A stretch of 64,000 nucleotides of DNA from Phocoena phocoena (GCF_963924675.1 NC_089239.1:29721818-29785817), one strand, 5' to 3'; shown: positions 47,591-60,594, counted from the first letter of the stretch. Notes: generated by a model not told the origin, from the sequence alone. Translations and numbers: made by a program.

Positions 47591-48949
47591 TTCCTGTTGT
47601 CAGGGTTCGCTTGTTTGTTTCAATCAAAATATGAGTCATCCTACCCCCATTTTTAACCAGAAATCACTGTGGTCACTGCTGTGATTTGGTCCTGACGCCT
47701 ACAGGCCGGTTTAATTTGATCAGCGGTAGTGAATTCTTGAAAGCTTCCCTCAGTCGTGGAAATCTGGTTTCAAATTAACGTGGTCCACACGCCAGCTTAA
47801 ACTTTGTGGCTTAGCGTCTTTGTTGAATCCCCTCGGTGGAAGGACCTACACTGGAGTTTTGGCTGCTCTTTGGGACTCAGATTATGAGTGGTTGGCTCCA
47901 CTGGAATCTTGGCCCTCTCCTGGAGTGACTCTAGGAGCACTTTGGCTTAAGGAGGCCAAAGATAGAACTTAAGTGAAGGTTTTTTCCCAAAACGCCTATC
48001 CTGCATCCCAGCACTTTCAGGTGGTATGTGTAGACCTCTTTTAATTGTTCCTGAACCCCTAAACCGTTGGTCTCCAGGAATGTGATTGGCTTTGGGGGGA
48101 AAAGTCCATGCTAGCCTTGGAAATCTCCTGAAAATGACAGTGGTAAACTCAGAACTGGGGTATGAACCCTCATCTTAATCCTCCTCCCTGGGGGCCACTA
48201 GCTCAACTCCGGCCGACCTCAGGGAAGCATCTCTTGGTTCTTCATGGCCCCGTTGTTGTGGTCTTGGTGGTCCCCATAACTGCTCAGGAAACAAGATCAG
48301 GCCGCCCACGTGGAGAGAGGAGCTGACATGCCCCATGAGGCAGAAAGTACACCTAATGGGTTTTCATAGCAATGACCGTAAGTCATATGTGTTAAAGTGT
48401 AATACCATTTAGAAAGATTTGAGAAAGGAAAACTCCTGGTGCTCCCAAAGCAAGCGCCAATCTGGAAAATGCTTTTGTTTCGCACCGTCTCTCTCTGATG
48501 CTGGAAAAGAAGGTGTTGTCAGGGGAGAGGCGAAGGTAAGGCCAGAGGGAATGGCAGGTCGTACTGCCCTGTATTTTATGTCCAGGCTTTCTTTTCCATT
48601 GAATGTTTATACGGCTCCTTCTTTCCTCAGGTGTCTGCTGTACTATTTATCTCTTTGTTAGCCTCCCATTGTAACCTTGACGGAATTATGTTTGAGCAGT
48701 ACTTAAAATACTCCTCAGAAGTCCTTTCTGAGCACCAAGACCACTCTGCAACGTATGGAATATTTTCTGAAGAGCAGTTTTCATTAGAAGGTAGATTAGT
48801 CTTGGAAATCGTTCAAGGAAGCTTTAAGTCAATCCAACTGTACAGGTTCCAAAGATACAAGAAAGACAATACACAATACTTGGGCTTGTCCAGTTGAGAA
48901 GTGTCAACTTCCCTAAAAGAACAGAAGTATCCATCTACAGTAGTACGGT

Positions 48950-49300
48950 GGGCACATAAGTTGTGTCACGCTCCTACAATGAAACACTACACAGTAGTGG
49001 AAAAGGGCAAATTTTAATACACACAACAACATGGATGAATCACAGAAATAATAATTTTTAAGAAAGACTCAAAGAGAATACATACTGTATTCCAATTACG
49101 TGAAGTACAAAACTTAGCAAAATTAACCTGTAGTGTGGCAGAGGGCAGAACAGAGGCCAGCCTTGAGAGGAGGGGCTGTAGGGTGGGAGGGGCAGGAGGG
49201 AGCCACCTGGTGGCCATTACGCAGGTGTGTACATCTATCATCAAGGTACACGCTTCGGATTTGTTAATTTTATTCTAAGTTATACCTCAAAAAAGGAGAA
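48950..49300 (+). mobile_element. L1 3'-end fragment
   Basis: Words 'atggatgaatcacagaaata', 'gaatacatactgtattccaa', 'ttacgtgaagtacaaaac', 'gtgtgtacatctatcatcaa', 'ttttattctaagttatacct' match an old L1 3' end ('...gtacatactgtatgattccatttatatgaagt...ttatacctcaataaa'). Confidence 0.65.
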
Positions 49301-49754
49301 AGTGCTGGATTCCATAAAACAGAGCCAGCTCAGGGTCTGAGGCATGTCTAAGCCAGCGTCTGAGTAAATGAAAAGCAAGGGCTGACCTGGTCCAGTCGCG
49401 TGTTTGGGGGAGCAGAGGTGTATGTGTGAATGGACTGAGTTCCTGCTCTTCCAAGCTTCTTATTTTGCCCGTCCCTTACTCCGACAGGGCTGTCCTGGGA
49501 AGAGTTGCATTTCAGTTTCTCATTCACTTGCTTATTCATGAATCCCTCCCTATGTCTGAAAACGGAGCCATGTGTGTGCCGCTGTCTGCACATTCAGCAG
49601 CCGCCATCTTGCTGTGTCCCGAGATGCCGAAGGGCGGCGGCTGCCGTTTGTGCAGCGTCGCCCTCCTATGGAGGCTCAAATCATCCGGGTTTGACTGTTC
49701 TGCGTATCAGCCTCGGTTCCAGTCCTGAGAGTGAGAAAGCAGAGCTGGAAGGAG

Positions 49755-49875
49755 GTGGAACAGTGCTCGGAAACAGGAGAGACGTGGGTTTAAATCCCTG
49801 CTCTGCAACCTCACATCTCTGGAAGCTAGCAAGTCACTCAACGTCTCAACACTTTTCAGCCTTCCCCGGGGTCAG
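49755..49875 (-). mobile_element. MIR SINE fragment
   Basis: Antisense MIR words: 'acgtgggtttaaatccctgc', 'tctgcaacctcacatctctg', 'agcaagtcactcaacgtct'. A further antisense MIR-like bit, 'agtttcttcaaaaaaagaac' to 'gattaaacgagctgatgtc', lies at about 50110-50185. Confidence 0.6.
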
Positions 49876-51174
49876 TGAAAACAATGACATCAACCCAAGT
49901 TGGTCTTCTCGCAATTTCCAGTATTTCTTCTTCCTCCTGGCGGTGGACACACTCAGGGTGTGACCGTTATGTGTAGTATCAGAAGGGCAGGTGTTAGGGG
50001 GCCACCGTGAAGTGCTCCACGCAAAAAGATGTGTTACTATAAGAAGCTCGGAAATAAAGAAATTAGCCTAGTATTGCTAACTTTCTGCCATCTGATACCA
50101 CTCTGAGCTTGAGTTTCTTCAAAAAAAGAACAGGGTATCTACCTTCAGTAGGCTGTCGCGAGATTAAACGAGCTGATGTCACCAGGTCATGTGCACCTGG
50201 TTAATACCAGCTGCTATCCTGACAACCGGCAGCATCCTGCTTCTGTCACTTTACAGTAACAACTACACCACAACAAAGGGGAGAAAGAGGCTTTCTCTGT
50301 TTTGAACTCCCGTGACTGCTGTCATATGAACAGCATCCTTTTTGCAAGCAGTCTATAGACTTTTTAAAGAAACCAGCAAAGCACGCTGGTGTCAAAGTAG
50401 AGTCGAAAGCCCCCCCTTGTTTGGGAAGAGGTGAGGGAGTGGTGCTGGGTTATCTCCACAGCTGCTGTGGTTGACCTGTGTTTAGGATTTTGAATCACTT
50501 AAAATTGAAATGGATAGAGAAAGGGTCCCAAATAAGTAGAGAGAGTTGTTTATTCACCAGATATTTTTATCCTTTTTTTCCCCTCATCCAGAGACCATTT
50601 ATTTTAATGGTAGTGGTATTTCAGGTGAAGAAGGGAAAGGAAAAGTAGCATACTATCAGACTACAACTGTAAAACCTAAATGGCATAGGGCAGGCTAATC
50701 ATGTAGCAATAAATAAATGATACATATTAAACATCGTCCAATTAGAGGGAAAGCACATATAGATTTATTGTGCTTGTCGTAACCGAGAAGGGATCCGTAT
50801 TTGAAAATATGGACAATTAATTACACATCCCCAAATGAACAATTGTTTTTGAGGGGGTGGTGTTCTGCTCAATGTTGATTCTTTAATTTGTAATATGATT
50901 ATCCCAACCATCACTGCTTTTAAGAGCATTTCACTGTTGAAGTTAAGTTAAAACCAGTTCGGGTCAGGAATTCCTGTTACTAATACTTTCTTGAATTAAG
51001 ACTGAATAAGTTTATTTTATTTTACTTTTTTAGGAAATTTAAGAACCTATTCCTTAGTAGCTAAAAATAATAAGGAATTTCATACACAAAAACCAAATGT
51101 TCAACATAGATAATTGGCTTTTGGTCGGAATCTGATTATTTTATGTTACTCAGCAAATATCCTCTCTCCAGCGG

Positions 51175-54100
51175 CATTTTGTACAAGTATTTCCCATTAA
51201 GAAGACCACTTTGCCATTTTGTACAAGTATTTCCCATTAAGAAGACCACTTTGCCATTTTGTACAAGTATTTCCCATTAAGAAGACCACTTTGCCATTTT
51301 GTACAAGTATTTCCCATTAAGAAGACCACTTTGCCATTTTGTACAAGTATTTCCCATTAAGAAGACCACTTTGCCATTTTGTACAAGTATTTCCCATTAA
51401 GAAGACCACTTTGCCATTTTGTACAAGTATTTCCCATTAAGAAGACCACTTTGCCATTTTGTACAAGTATTTCCCATTAAGAAGACCACTTTGCCATTTT
51501 GTACAAGTATTTCCCATTAAGAAGACCACTTTGCCATTTTGTACAAGTATTTCCCATTAAGAAGACCACTTTGCCATTTTGTACAAGTATTTCCCATTAA
51601 GAAGACCACTTTGCCATTTTGTACAAGTATTTCCCATTAAGAAGACCACTTTGCCATTTTGTACAAGTATTTCCCATTAAGAAGACCACTTTGCCATTTT
51701 GTACAAGTATTTCCCATTAAGAAGACCACTTTGCCATTTTGTACAAGTATTTCCCATTAAGAAGACCACTTTGCCATTTTGTACAAGTATTTCCCATTAA
51801 GAAGACCACTTTGCCATTTTGTACAAGTATTTCCCATTAAGAAGACCACTTTGCCATTTTGTACAAGTATTTCCCATTAAGAAGACCACTTTGCCATTTT
51901 GTACAAGTATTTCCCATTAAGAAGACCACTTTGCCATTTTGTACAAGTATTTCCCATTAAGAAGACCACTTTGCCATTTTGTACAAGTATTTCCCATTAA
52001 GAAGACCACTTTGCCATTTTGTACAAGTATTTCCCATTAAGAAGACCACTTTGCCATTTTGTACAAGTATTTCCCATTAAGAAGACCACTTTGCCATTTT
52101 GTACAAGTATTTCCCATTAAGAAGACCACTTTGCCATTTTGTACAAGTATTTCCCATTAAGAAGACCACTTTGCCATTTTGTACAAGTATTTCCCATTAA
52201 GAAGACCACTTTGCCATTTTGTACAAGTATTTCCCATTAAGAAGACCACTTTGCCATTTTGTACAAGTATTTCCCATTAAGAAGACCACTTTGCCATTTT
52301 GTACAAGTATTTCCCATTAAGAAGACCACTTTGCCATTTTGTACAAGTATTTCCCATTAAGAAGACCACTTTGCCATTTTGTACAAGTATTTCCCATTAA
52401 GAAGACCACTTTGCCATTTTGTACAAGTATTTCCCATTAAGAAGACCACTTTGCCATTTTGTACAAGTATTTCCCATTAAGAAGACCACTTTGCCATTTT
52501 GTACAAGTATTTCCCATTAAGAAGACCACTTTGCCATTTTGTACAAGTATTTCCCATTAAGAAGACCACTTTGCCATTTTGTACAAGTATTTCCCATTAA
52601 GAAGACCACTTTGCCATTTTGTACAAGTATTTCCCATTAAGAAGACCACTTTGCCATTTTGTACAAGTATTTCCCATTAAGAAGACCACTTTGCCATTTT
52701 GTACAAGTATTTCCCATTAAGAAGACCACTTTGCCATTTTGTACAAGTATTTCCCATTAAGAAGACCACTTTGCCATTTTGTACAAGTATTTCCCATTAA
52801 GAAGACCACTTTGCCATTTTGTACAAGTATTTCCCATTAAGAAGACCACTTTGCCATTTTGTACAAGTATTTCCCATTAAGAAGACCACTTTGCCATTTT
52901 GTACAAGTATTTCCCATTAAGAAGACCACTTTGCCATTTTGTACAAGTATTTCCCATTAAGAAGACCACTTTGCCATTTTGTACAAGTATTTCCCATTAA
53001 GAAGACCACTTTGCCATTTTGTACAAGTATTTCCCATTAAGAAGACCACTTTGCCATTTTGTACAAGTATTTCCCATTAAGAAGACCACTTTGCCATTTT
53101 GTACAAGTATTTCCCATTAAGAAGACCACTTTGCCATTTTGTACAAGTATTTCCCATTAAGAAGACCACTTTGCCATTTTGTACAAGTATTTCCCATTAA
53201 GAAGACCACTTTGCCATTTTGTACAAGTATTTCCCATTAAGAAGACCACTTTGCCATTTTGTACAAGTATTTCCCATTAAGAAGACCACTTTGCCATTTT
53301 GTACAAGTATTTCCCATTAAGAAGACCACTTTGCCATTTTGTACAAGTATTTCCCATTAAGAAGACCACTTTGCCATTTTGTACAAGTATTTCCCATTAA
53401 GAAGACCACTTTGCCATTTTGTACAAGTATTTCCCATTAAGAAGACCACTTTGCCATTTTGTACAAGTATTTCCCATTAAGAAGACCACTTTGCCATTTT
53501 GTACAAGTATTTCCCATTAAGAAGACCACTTTGCCATTTTGTACAAGTATTTCCCATTAAGAAGACCACTTTGCCATTTTGTACAAGTATTTCCCATTAA
53601 GAAGACCACTTTGCCATTTTGTACAAGTATTTCCCATTAAGAAGACCACTTTGCCATTTTGTACAAGTATTTCCCATTAAGAAGACCACTTTGCCATTTT
53701 GTACAAGTATTTCCCATTAAGAAGACCACTTTGCCATTTTGTACAAGTATTTCCCATTAAGAAGACCACTTTGCCATTTTGTACAAGTATTTCCCATTAA
53801 GAAGACCACTTTGCCATTTTGTACAAGTATTTCCCATTAAGAAGACCACTTTGCCATTTTGTACAAGTATTTCCCATTAAGAAGACCACTTTGCCATTTT
53901 GTACAAGTATTTCCCATTAAGAAGACCACTTTGCCATTTTGTACAAGTATTTCCCATTAAGAAGACCACTTTGCCATTTTGTACAAGTATTTCCCATTAA
54001 GAAGACCACTTTGCCATTTTGTACAAGTATTTCCCATTAAGAAGACCACTTTGCCATTTTGTACAAGTATTTCCCATTAAGAAGACCACTTTGCCATTTT

Positions 54101-55734
54101 GTACAAGTATTTCCCATTAAGAAGACCACTTTGCCATTTTGTACAAGTATTTCCCATTAAGAAGACCACTTTGCCATTTTGTACAAGTATTTCCCATTAA
54201 GAAGACCACTTTGCCATTTTGTACAAGTATTTCCCATTAAGAAGACCACTTTGCCATTTTGTACAAGTATTTCCCATTAAGAAGACCACTTTGCCATTTT
54301 GTACAAGTATTTCCCATTAAGAAGACCACTTTGCCATTTTGTACAAGTATTTCCCATTAAGAAGACCACTTTGCCATTTTGTACAAGTATTTCCCATTAA
54401 GAAGACCACTTTGCCATTTTGTACAAGTATTTCCCATTAAGAAGACCACTTTGCCATTTTGTACAAGTATTTCCCATTAAGAAGACCACTTTGCCATTTT
54501 GTACAAGTATTTCCCATTAAGAAGACCACTTTGCCATTTTGTACAAGTATTTCCCATTAAGAAGACCACTTTGCCATTTTGTACAAGTATTTCCCATTAA
54601 GAAGACCACTTTGCCATTTTGTACAAGTATTTCCCATTAAGAAGACCACTTTGCCATTTTGTACAAGTATTTCCCATTAAGAAGACCACTTTGCCATTTT
54701 GTACAAGTATTTCCCATTAAGAAGACCACTTTGCCATTTTGTACAAGTATTTCCCATTAAGAAGACCACTTTGCCATTTTGTACAAGTATTTCCCATTAA
54801 GAAGACCACTTTGCCATTTTGTACAAGTATTTCCCATTAAGAAGACCACTTTGCCATTTTGTACAAGTATTTCCCATTAAGAAGACCACTTTGCCATTTT
54901 GTACAAGTATTTCCCATTAAGAAGACCACTTTGCCATTTTGTACAAGTATTTCCCATTAAGAAGACCACTTTGCCATTTTGTACAAGTATTTCCCATTAA
55001 GAAGACCACTTTGCCATTTTGTACAAGTATTTCCCATTAAGAAGACCACTTTGCCATTTTGTACAAGTATTTCCCATTAAGAAGACCACTTTGCCATTTT
55101 GTACAAGTATTTCCCATTAAGAAGACCACTTTGCCATTTTGTACAAGTATTTCCCATTAAGAAGACCACTTTGCCATTTTGTACAAGTATTTCCCATTAA
55201 GAAGACCACTTTGCCATTTTGTACAAGTATTTCCCATTAAGAAGACCACTTTGCCATTTTGTACAAGTATTTCCCATTAAGAAGACCACTTTGCCATTTT
55301 GTACAAGTATTTCCCATTAAGAAGACCACTTTGCCATTTTGTACAAGTATTTCCCATTAAGAAGACCACTTTGCCATTTTGTACAAGTATTTCCCATTAA
55401 GAAGACCACTTTGCCATTTTGTACAAGTATTTCCCATTAAGAAGACCACTTTGCCATTTTGTACAAGTATTTCCCATTAAGAAGACCACTTTGCCATTTT
55501 GTACAAGTATTTCCCATTAAGAAGACCACTTTGCCATTTTGTACAAGTATTTCCCATTAAGAAGACCACTTTGCCATTTTGTACAAGTATTTCCCATTAA
55601 GAAGACCACTTTGCCATTTTGTACAAGTATTTCCCATTAAGAAGACCACTTTGCCATTTTGTACAAGTATTTCCCATTAAGAAGACCACTTTGCCATTTT
55701 GTACAAGTATTTCCCATTAAGAAGACCACTTTGC
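51175..55734 (+). repeat. 114-copy perfect 40-bp tandem repeat (minisatellite/VNTR)
   Basis: 4,560 bp made of exactly 114 head-to-tail copies of a 40-bp unit, with no substitution or indel visible in any copy. The unit (5 G, 9 C, 12 A, 14 T; 35% GC) starts CATTTTGTACAAGTATTTCC and ends GAAGACCACTTTGC. It has no CpG, contains the 8-bp palindrome TTGTACAA, and has a stop codon on each strand which, since 40 is not a multiple of 3, closes all six frames, so the array is noncoding. Left flank is CTCCAGCGG and right flank is TTAGAGAAATTTGAAG. No partial unit is left at either end. It sits in ANGPT2 intron 1, about 18 kb upstream (in ANGPT2 sense) of exon 2. Confidence 0.99.
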
Positions 55735-56499
55735 TTAGAGAAATTTGAAGCTACATCTGTATGTAATAATTTTTCAAGATTCCAAAGACTAGATAGTAGT
55801 TAATAAAAGTCAAAAGAATTCTTGAATTATCTTCAGACTAATGTTTATAATTATCCAGCAAATAAACAAGAGTTGATAATATCTTGTTGATTCTACAGAT
55901 CTAATGGCAGTGACAATGCTTGCAGGAGCCCAGAGGAACCGATACCTCTTAGGAATTTTGAATCTTTTCTACCAAGATGTGCAGGTTGACTAGTTAACCC
56001 CAGACCACCCGCTGTTTAATATTCGTATAGTTCCCGCTATTGTCTTCTATAAAAACAACATACGGGAGAGTAACGTTGCTCGTAGCTTACTGAAAGCTGA
56101 AGTGATAATAATAAGTTTAACCGTAAAGTCTGAGTGTTTTAATGGGCTCATGGCGTTACCTGCAAGCGCAAGGGGGCACAAGTAGGGTGGTTTAGGAGAA
56201 GATGCCACGTACGACTTTGGAGCCGAGTGTTTCTACGGAGAGGTACTCAGCCACCTGTTATAATCAGGACCTTTTACAAGCACACTTAGCAGCTGTCCTT
56301 TTCCATGTTGAAAGGAAGTTCATTGTCTTACAGAGTGAAGATGTGCCTTGAGGTATACAGTCAGATCATTTAACCTGATAAGACTGAGTGGAGTTACAAT
56401 CTTTCATGTGAGATAATAGTACAGAACTTGATAAGTATGTTTCTGGTATCGTTATTAAAATTAATTATAATGAGAGTCCCTGAGCACTGTGACATCTTA

Positions 56500-56620
56500 G
56501 AGTTTCCAGCACACTTGTGCATTCATCATCCTATCTGAAACACGTAATAATCCCCTGAGGTCCCTGCTGTGGGTAGGAAAACCTTACGTTTCTGAAGGTA
56601 CACTGTGAGGGTTTTAGCTA
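56500..56620 (+). mobile_element. MIR SINE fragment
   Basis: 'cagcacacttgtgcattcat', 'catcctatctgaaacacgta' and 'ataatcccctgaggtccctg' correspond to the central MIR words. Confidence 0.45.
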
Positions 56621-56689
56621 GTTAATAACTTAGTTGAGTAATCAAGGTAAGGGGTCACTGAACAAATGTACAGTTAATCATGCTTTAAA

Positions 56690-57150
56690 AAAAAAAGTTA
56701 CTTACTAAGTGAAAGAAGGCAGTTTGAAAAGGCTACATACTGTGTGGTTGCAACGATATCACATTCCGGGCGAGACAAAACTATGGAGACAGTAAAAAGA
56801 TTCGTGGTTGTCAGTGGTTGGAGGAGGTGGGGATGAAGAGGCAGAGCACAGAGGATTTTTAGGGCAGTGAGACTACTCTGCATGGTTCTGTAATAGTGGA
56901 TACAACGTCCTTATACATTTGTCCAGACCCATCGAATGTACACCACCAAGCGTGAACCCTAATTATCAGCTGTGGACCCTGGGTGATGATGTGTTCGTCG
57001 ATTATAACAAATGTACCATCTGGTGGGGTCATTGATAACGGGGAGGCTGTATATGTGGGGGGCAGCAGGGAGCATGTAGGAGATCTCTGTACCTCCCCCT
57101 CACTTTGGCTGTGAACCTAAAACTGCTCTACACAATTCAGTCTTTTTTAT
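56690..57150 (+). mobile_element. L1 3'-end fragment
   Basis: 'ggctacatactgtgtggttg', 'caaaactatggagacagtaa', 'aaagattcgtggttgtcagt', 'ggttggaggaggtggggatg', 'gtacaccaccaagcgtgaac', 'gaacctaaaactgctctac' follow an old L1 3' region. Explains the open frame at 56698. Confidence 0.65.
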
Positions 57151-58496
57151 AAGACTATCATTTGCTACATATAAGGAGGAACAAATGAAAAGCTTGCATT
57201 CCGTAGCTTCAGACTGCACCAGTTAACCTAGCCAGCTCTCCCTGGCTATATAGTTGTTTCATGGAGACACACAGACGCAGGAAAATAACAAGCCCGCCCA
57301 AAGGCACGCTTGTTAACAGTGATGGCATGGACCTCACGCGTAAACACGGTTTCTTTTAGATTTAGATTTCTTGGAATCTGACCAAGTGTGTCCAGGAGAT
57401 CTCTTCTTTTGGTATAGAACCCTTTATTCCAAACTCAGGAGAGCAGGAACACATCATTCCCTTTGCTCTAGTTTGGCTCAGTTCCTGGGGCTGCCTTGGG
57501 CCAGAAATGAAACCCCTGGAATGGTCTCAGTTTTTTTTAACCTCTGTCCTTTTCCTTCAGGGTGGTGGTCTTGAGGGCCCCAGAGGCTCCTCAGACAGAG
57601 GGAAGGGGGCAGCTCCTGGTGTAGGAAGACTGTCAGAATAACTGTCCTTATCAAGTCCCACACGACTCAGCAGGTTATATAGCAAAGAGCGTGGCCTGCT
57701 TCCTGAGGGTTCATGACATTAGACAACTTTGCTAATGAACCCAACCACCAAGGTGTGCTTCTGGCGGCCAGAGTGGAAATCTCCCATGGGAAGCACGCTC
57801 AGACCATTCCTAAATGCTAATTAGCGACATATAGAGGCTGACCCGCAATTCGGTTTAACCTTCATCCCCGCAATTTGCTGGAGCTGTCACAATGAAGGTG
57901 CTAATACGTATGTCCTGAGTACTTATCTTAAGATGGGGAGATGTCGGTGGCAGGTTTTGTCAGCAGGGTAATCAGTAGATTAAGTCACCCGGTGGAATAG
58001 TCCCTCTCACATCAAGAAGACTTAATATGTGAGAAAGTGTTAATACGGTCTAGATAGAATGTAACAAGACCGAGAAATGGGGAGGTTGAACGCTTGCTTC
58101 CTTTTAAGACTTGATTAATATTCTCTACCTAAAAGACCAACAACTATTGTGAATATTCAGCACACACAAGCCATGGGAAACTCTAGGAAACTGTGTCAAC
58201 ACAATAAAATAGTGTATTTCCCAAGACCTCTGTATCTCTCTTCCCTTAAAAATCACTATTGTCCATGAAAAAATATAAAGTCACATTTTTTAAAATGACA
58301 GGTTATATTCTTAATGTATACACTTAGTTTGCTTGATTGCTAGTTTTTTAAGTATGAAACATTGGAAGTGAATACTTGGTAGTGTTAAGTTGTCAGGTTG
58401 ATAGAAAGATTCTGAAAGTAATTCTCAGCCGGGTAAAAGGGTGCTGAAAGGAAGGAATGAGGCTGATTTTGGAGGAAAGTAATTACCGGCCAGGCA

Positions 58497-58515
58497 CCCC
58501 CCACCCCCCACCCCC
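58497..58515 (-). repeat. C6-A-C6-A-C5 tract (G-rich on minus)
   Basis: Three runs of 5 to 6 C on plus, thus GGGGG-T-GGGGGG-T-GGGGGG on the transcribed ANGPT2 RNA sense strand. Possible G-quadruplex, although only three long tracts are present. Confidence 0.7.
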
Positions 58516-59424
58516 AGGCAGGTCCTTCAGAGGTTTTCATTAGGTTCTAGTTGAATTGCCAGGATAATGGTTTTAGCTGGTTGAAAGGGTGATGATGGTA
58601 AAAGGATCAGGCCCACTTCTCAGAGATTTCTAGTGCATTTAACATCTTTTGTCAGCGGTGCATGCCAAGATTAGGATAAGAAAGAAAGGTGATTTCATGG
58701 GCAAAATATCTAATTAAAATATTAATTTAAAGACAGACAGCTAGCACACCTGACTTTCAGTTCAGGTGGCTGAGGAGAGCTCATCCCTTTATTTTCAAAC
58801 CGTATATAAAACAGTCATTTTAATCCTGATAAATGTTGAAAGTTTTATTCTGAAACAGTACCATGAATTTTTTTTTTACTGTAATCAAAAGCTTACATCA
58901 AATTGTTGAGCTTGACATTACGTTCTCATTTTAAACATGAACAGCATGACGTCAAGGTATTTTTTTATATATCTATTTGTAGAATGCTAAATGAGAGATA
59001 CACCCTAGTTGTTTTTTAAAATCAAATAGAGGGTAGGGCAGGTCACACGTTACTTTCCTGGGACTGAATTTTATTTGCCTAGACTTTCAGGTGGTACTGG
59101 GAAATTCCGGCCGTCACCCTCAGTCAACTTCCAGAGAAGGGTTGTTACTGTATGTATGGTTTGTAAGAATTTGTATACTTTCTCTTGGTTATGATATAGT
59201 TTGCTTTTACTCATCTGAACTACAGAGTGGAATTTCATGTGATTACTTTACACACAGGATATTCCCGATTGCTTTTTTTTTTTTTTTTTTTTTCTTTTTC
59301 CTTTGCAGCTTTGGCACCAACCCCACATAGGAAGGATTGCGAATGTTACCTGATGACCAGGTTGTCCGCACCCTGGTTGTGCCCCAGAACACCTGTGCTT
59401 GTCCTAAGACAGGACTCACAGGTG

Positions 59425-59530
59425 GTGGTAATCGCCTCTGTTACTGACTTGGGATGTCAACCAAGTTACTTAGCCTCTCAGACCCTCTTCTTTATTTATT
59501 GTTAATAAAATAGATAAAAGTTGTCAGATA
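59425..59530 (-). mobile_element. MIR SINE fragment
   Basis: Antisense MIR words: 'ctgttactgacttgggatgt', 'caaccaagttacttagcctc', 'tcagaccctcttctttattt'. An antisense tail-like bit, 'ctaaatgaggtaaggtatgg', lies at about 60399-60445. Confidence 0.6.
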
Positions 59531-59789
59531 GGTATAGGTGTATATAATGTTATAGTATATACAGCATGTTTTTAAAATAGTCATACCTGTATAGGCGTAT
59601 TTATGTACTGAGTAGTGAGGTGCTTATTTCAGAATGCTAGAATTATACATAATACTTTTAATGGATGTTCTGTATATGTGTTACTTCCTGCAATATCCAC
59701 CTATTACTGATGACTTTGGTGATCAGGAAAAATGACCATTCTCACGTAGTTTCAATTGATTGTCCTTTCGTAAAAGAGGTTTCAGCGGA

Positions 59790-60055
59790 GTGACCACACT
59801 GTCTGGCACTGCTCCCCTCTCCCCTCGCCCTCCAACACTCCCGTCTCCTGCACCCGCTCGTCTGTCTCGTTTCACCCGATGTTCTGTGGGGCGCTTACCA
59901 CCTTCTGACCCACGTGTTCCAACAGGATGTGGTGGTGTAATGCCGCGTATCCCCACCAGGGCGGACCCTAGTCTTTGTCTTCGCCCCAAGCACCTAGAGC
60001 ACTGCCTGGGCACACATGGGCCTTCAGTAAATATTTGTTGAACAAATAAATGAAC
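59790..60055 (+). mobile_element. LINE-2 3' end
   Basis: Ends with the clear L2 terminus 'agcacctagagcactgcctg', 'ggcacacatgggccttcagt', 'aaatatttgttgaacaaata'. Upstream words ('ctcgtctgtctcgtttcacc', 'ggggcgcttaccaccttctg') fit L2 as well. Explains both open frames in this stretch. Confidence 0.75.
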
Positions 60056-60591
60056 TTCAGTGACGCCTGCCCTGAACTGGAAACACCCCAAAAGGAGTGG
60101 GAGGGGTAGAGCAGTGTTCACTCATTTATGTTAATGAGCTAAGAAGTAACGCGATATTCACATTCACTCACACTTCTCCCAGTGATTTTCTGCGGTCTTT
60201 CCAGCCCCATGGAAAAGTCTGCTCTTTGTCAGAGGAGGGATGTGCGTGCTTTTCCGTGTTTGTTTTTCTTCTCTGGGTAACCCATGCAAGACTCCTACAC
60301 TGCAGAGCACACTGATAGTCCCTGACCCGTGTTCATGAGTGATTTTAAAATAGGTGGGATTATATCCACCGTGTCTGTGTTCTAGAGGTGTTTCTGGGAC
60401 TAAATGAGGTAAGGTATGGAAGGTGCTTTAAAATTATTCAGTGCCACTTGATTGCCATCCCCCATTTACTACTGTTGCTTTAGTGATAAAAGTGTCACTG
60501 GAAAGTTGAGTGGCTCTCTTTTTATCAGAAAAGTTCTAGAAAAATTTAGAAGAAAAATATTCCTTCAAGTCAAAGAAGGATGTAGTGAAAA

Positions 60592-60594
60592 GAG

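Noticed and set aside
49505..49963. 152-codon open frame on plus
   Set aside because: Runs through GC-rich DNA and an antisense MIR; no domain or homology visible.
51175..55734. CRISPR-like array
   Set aside because: The 40-bp units are directly adjacent with no spacers, and the host is a mammal. It is a minisatellite.
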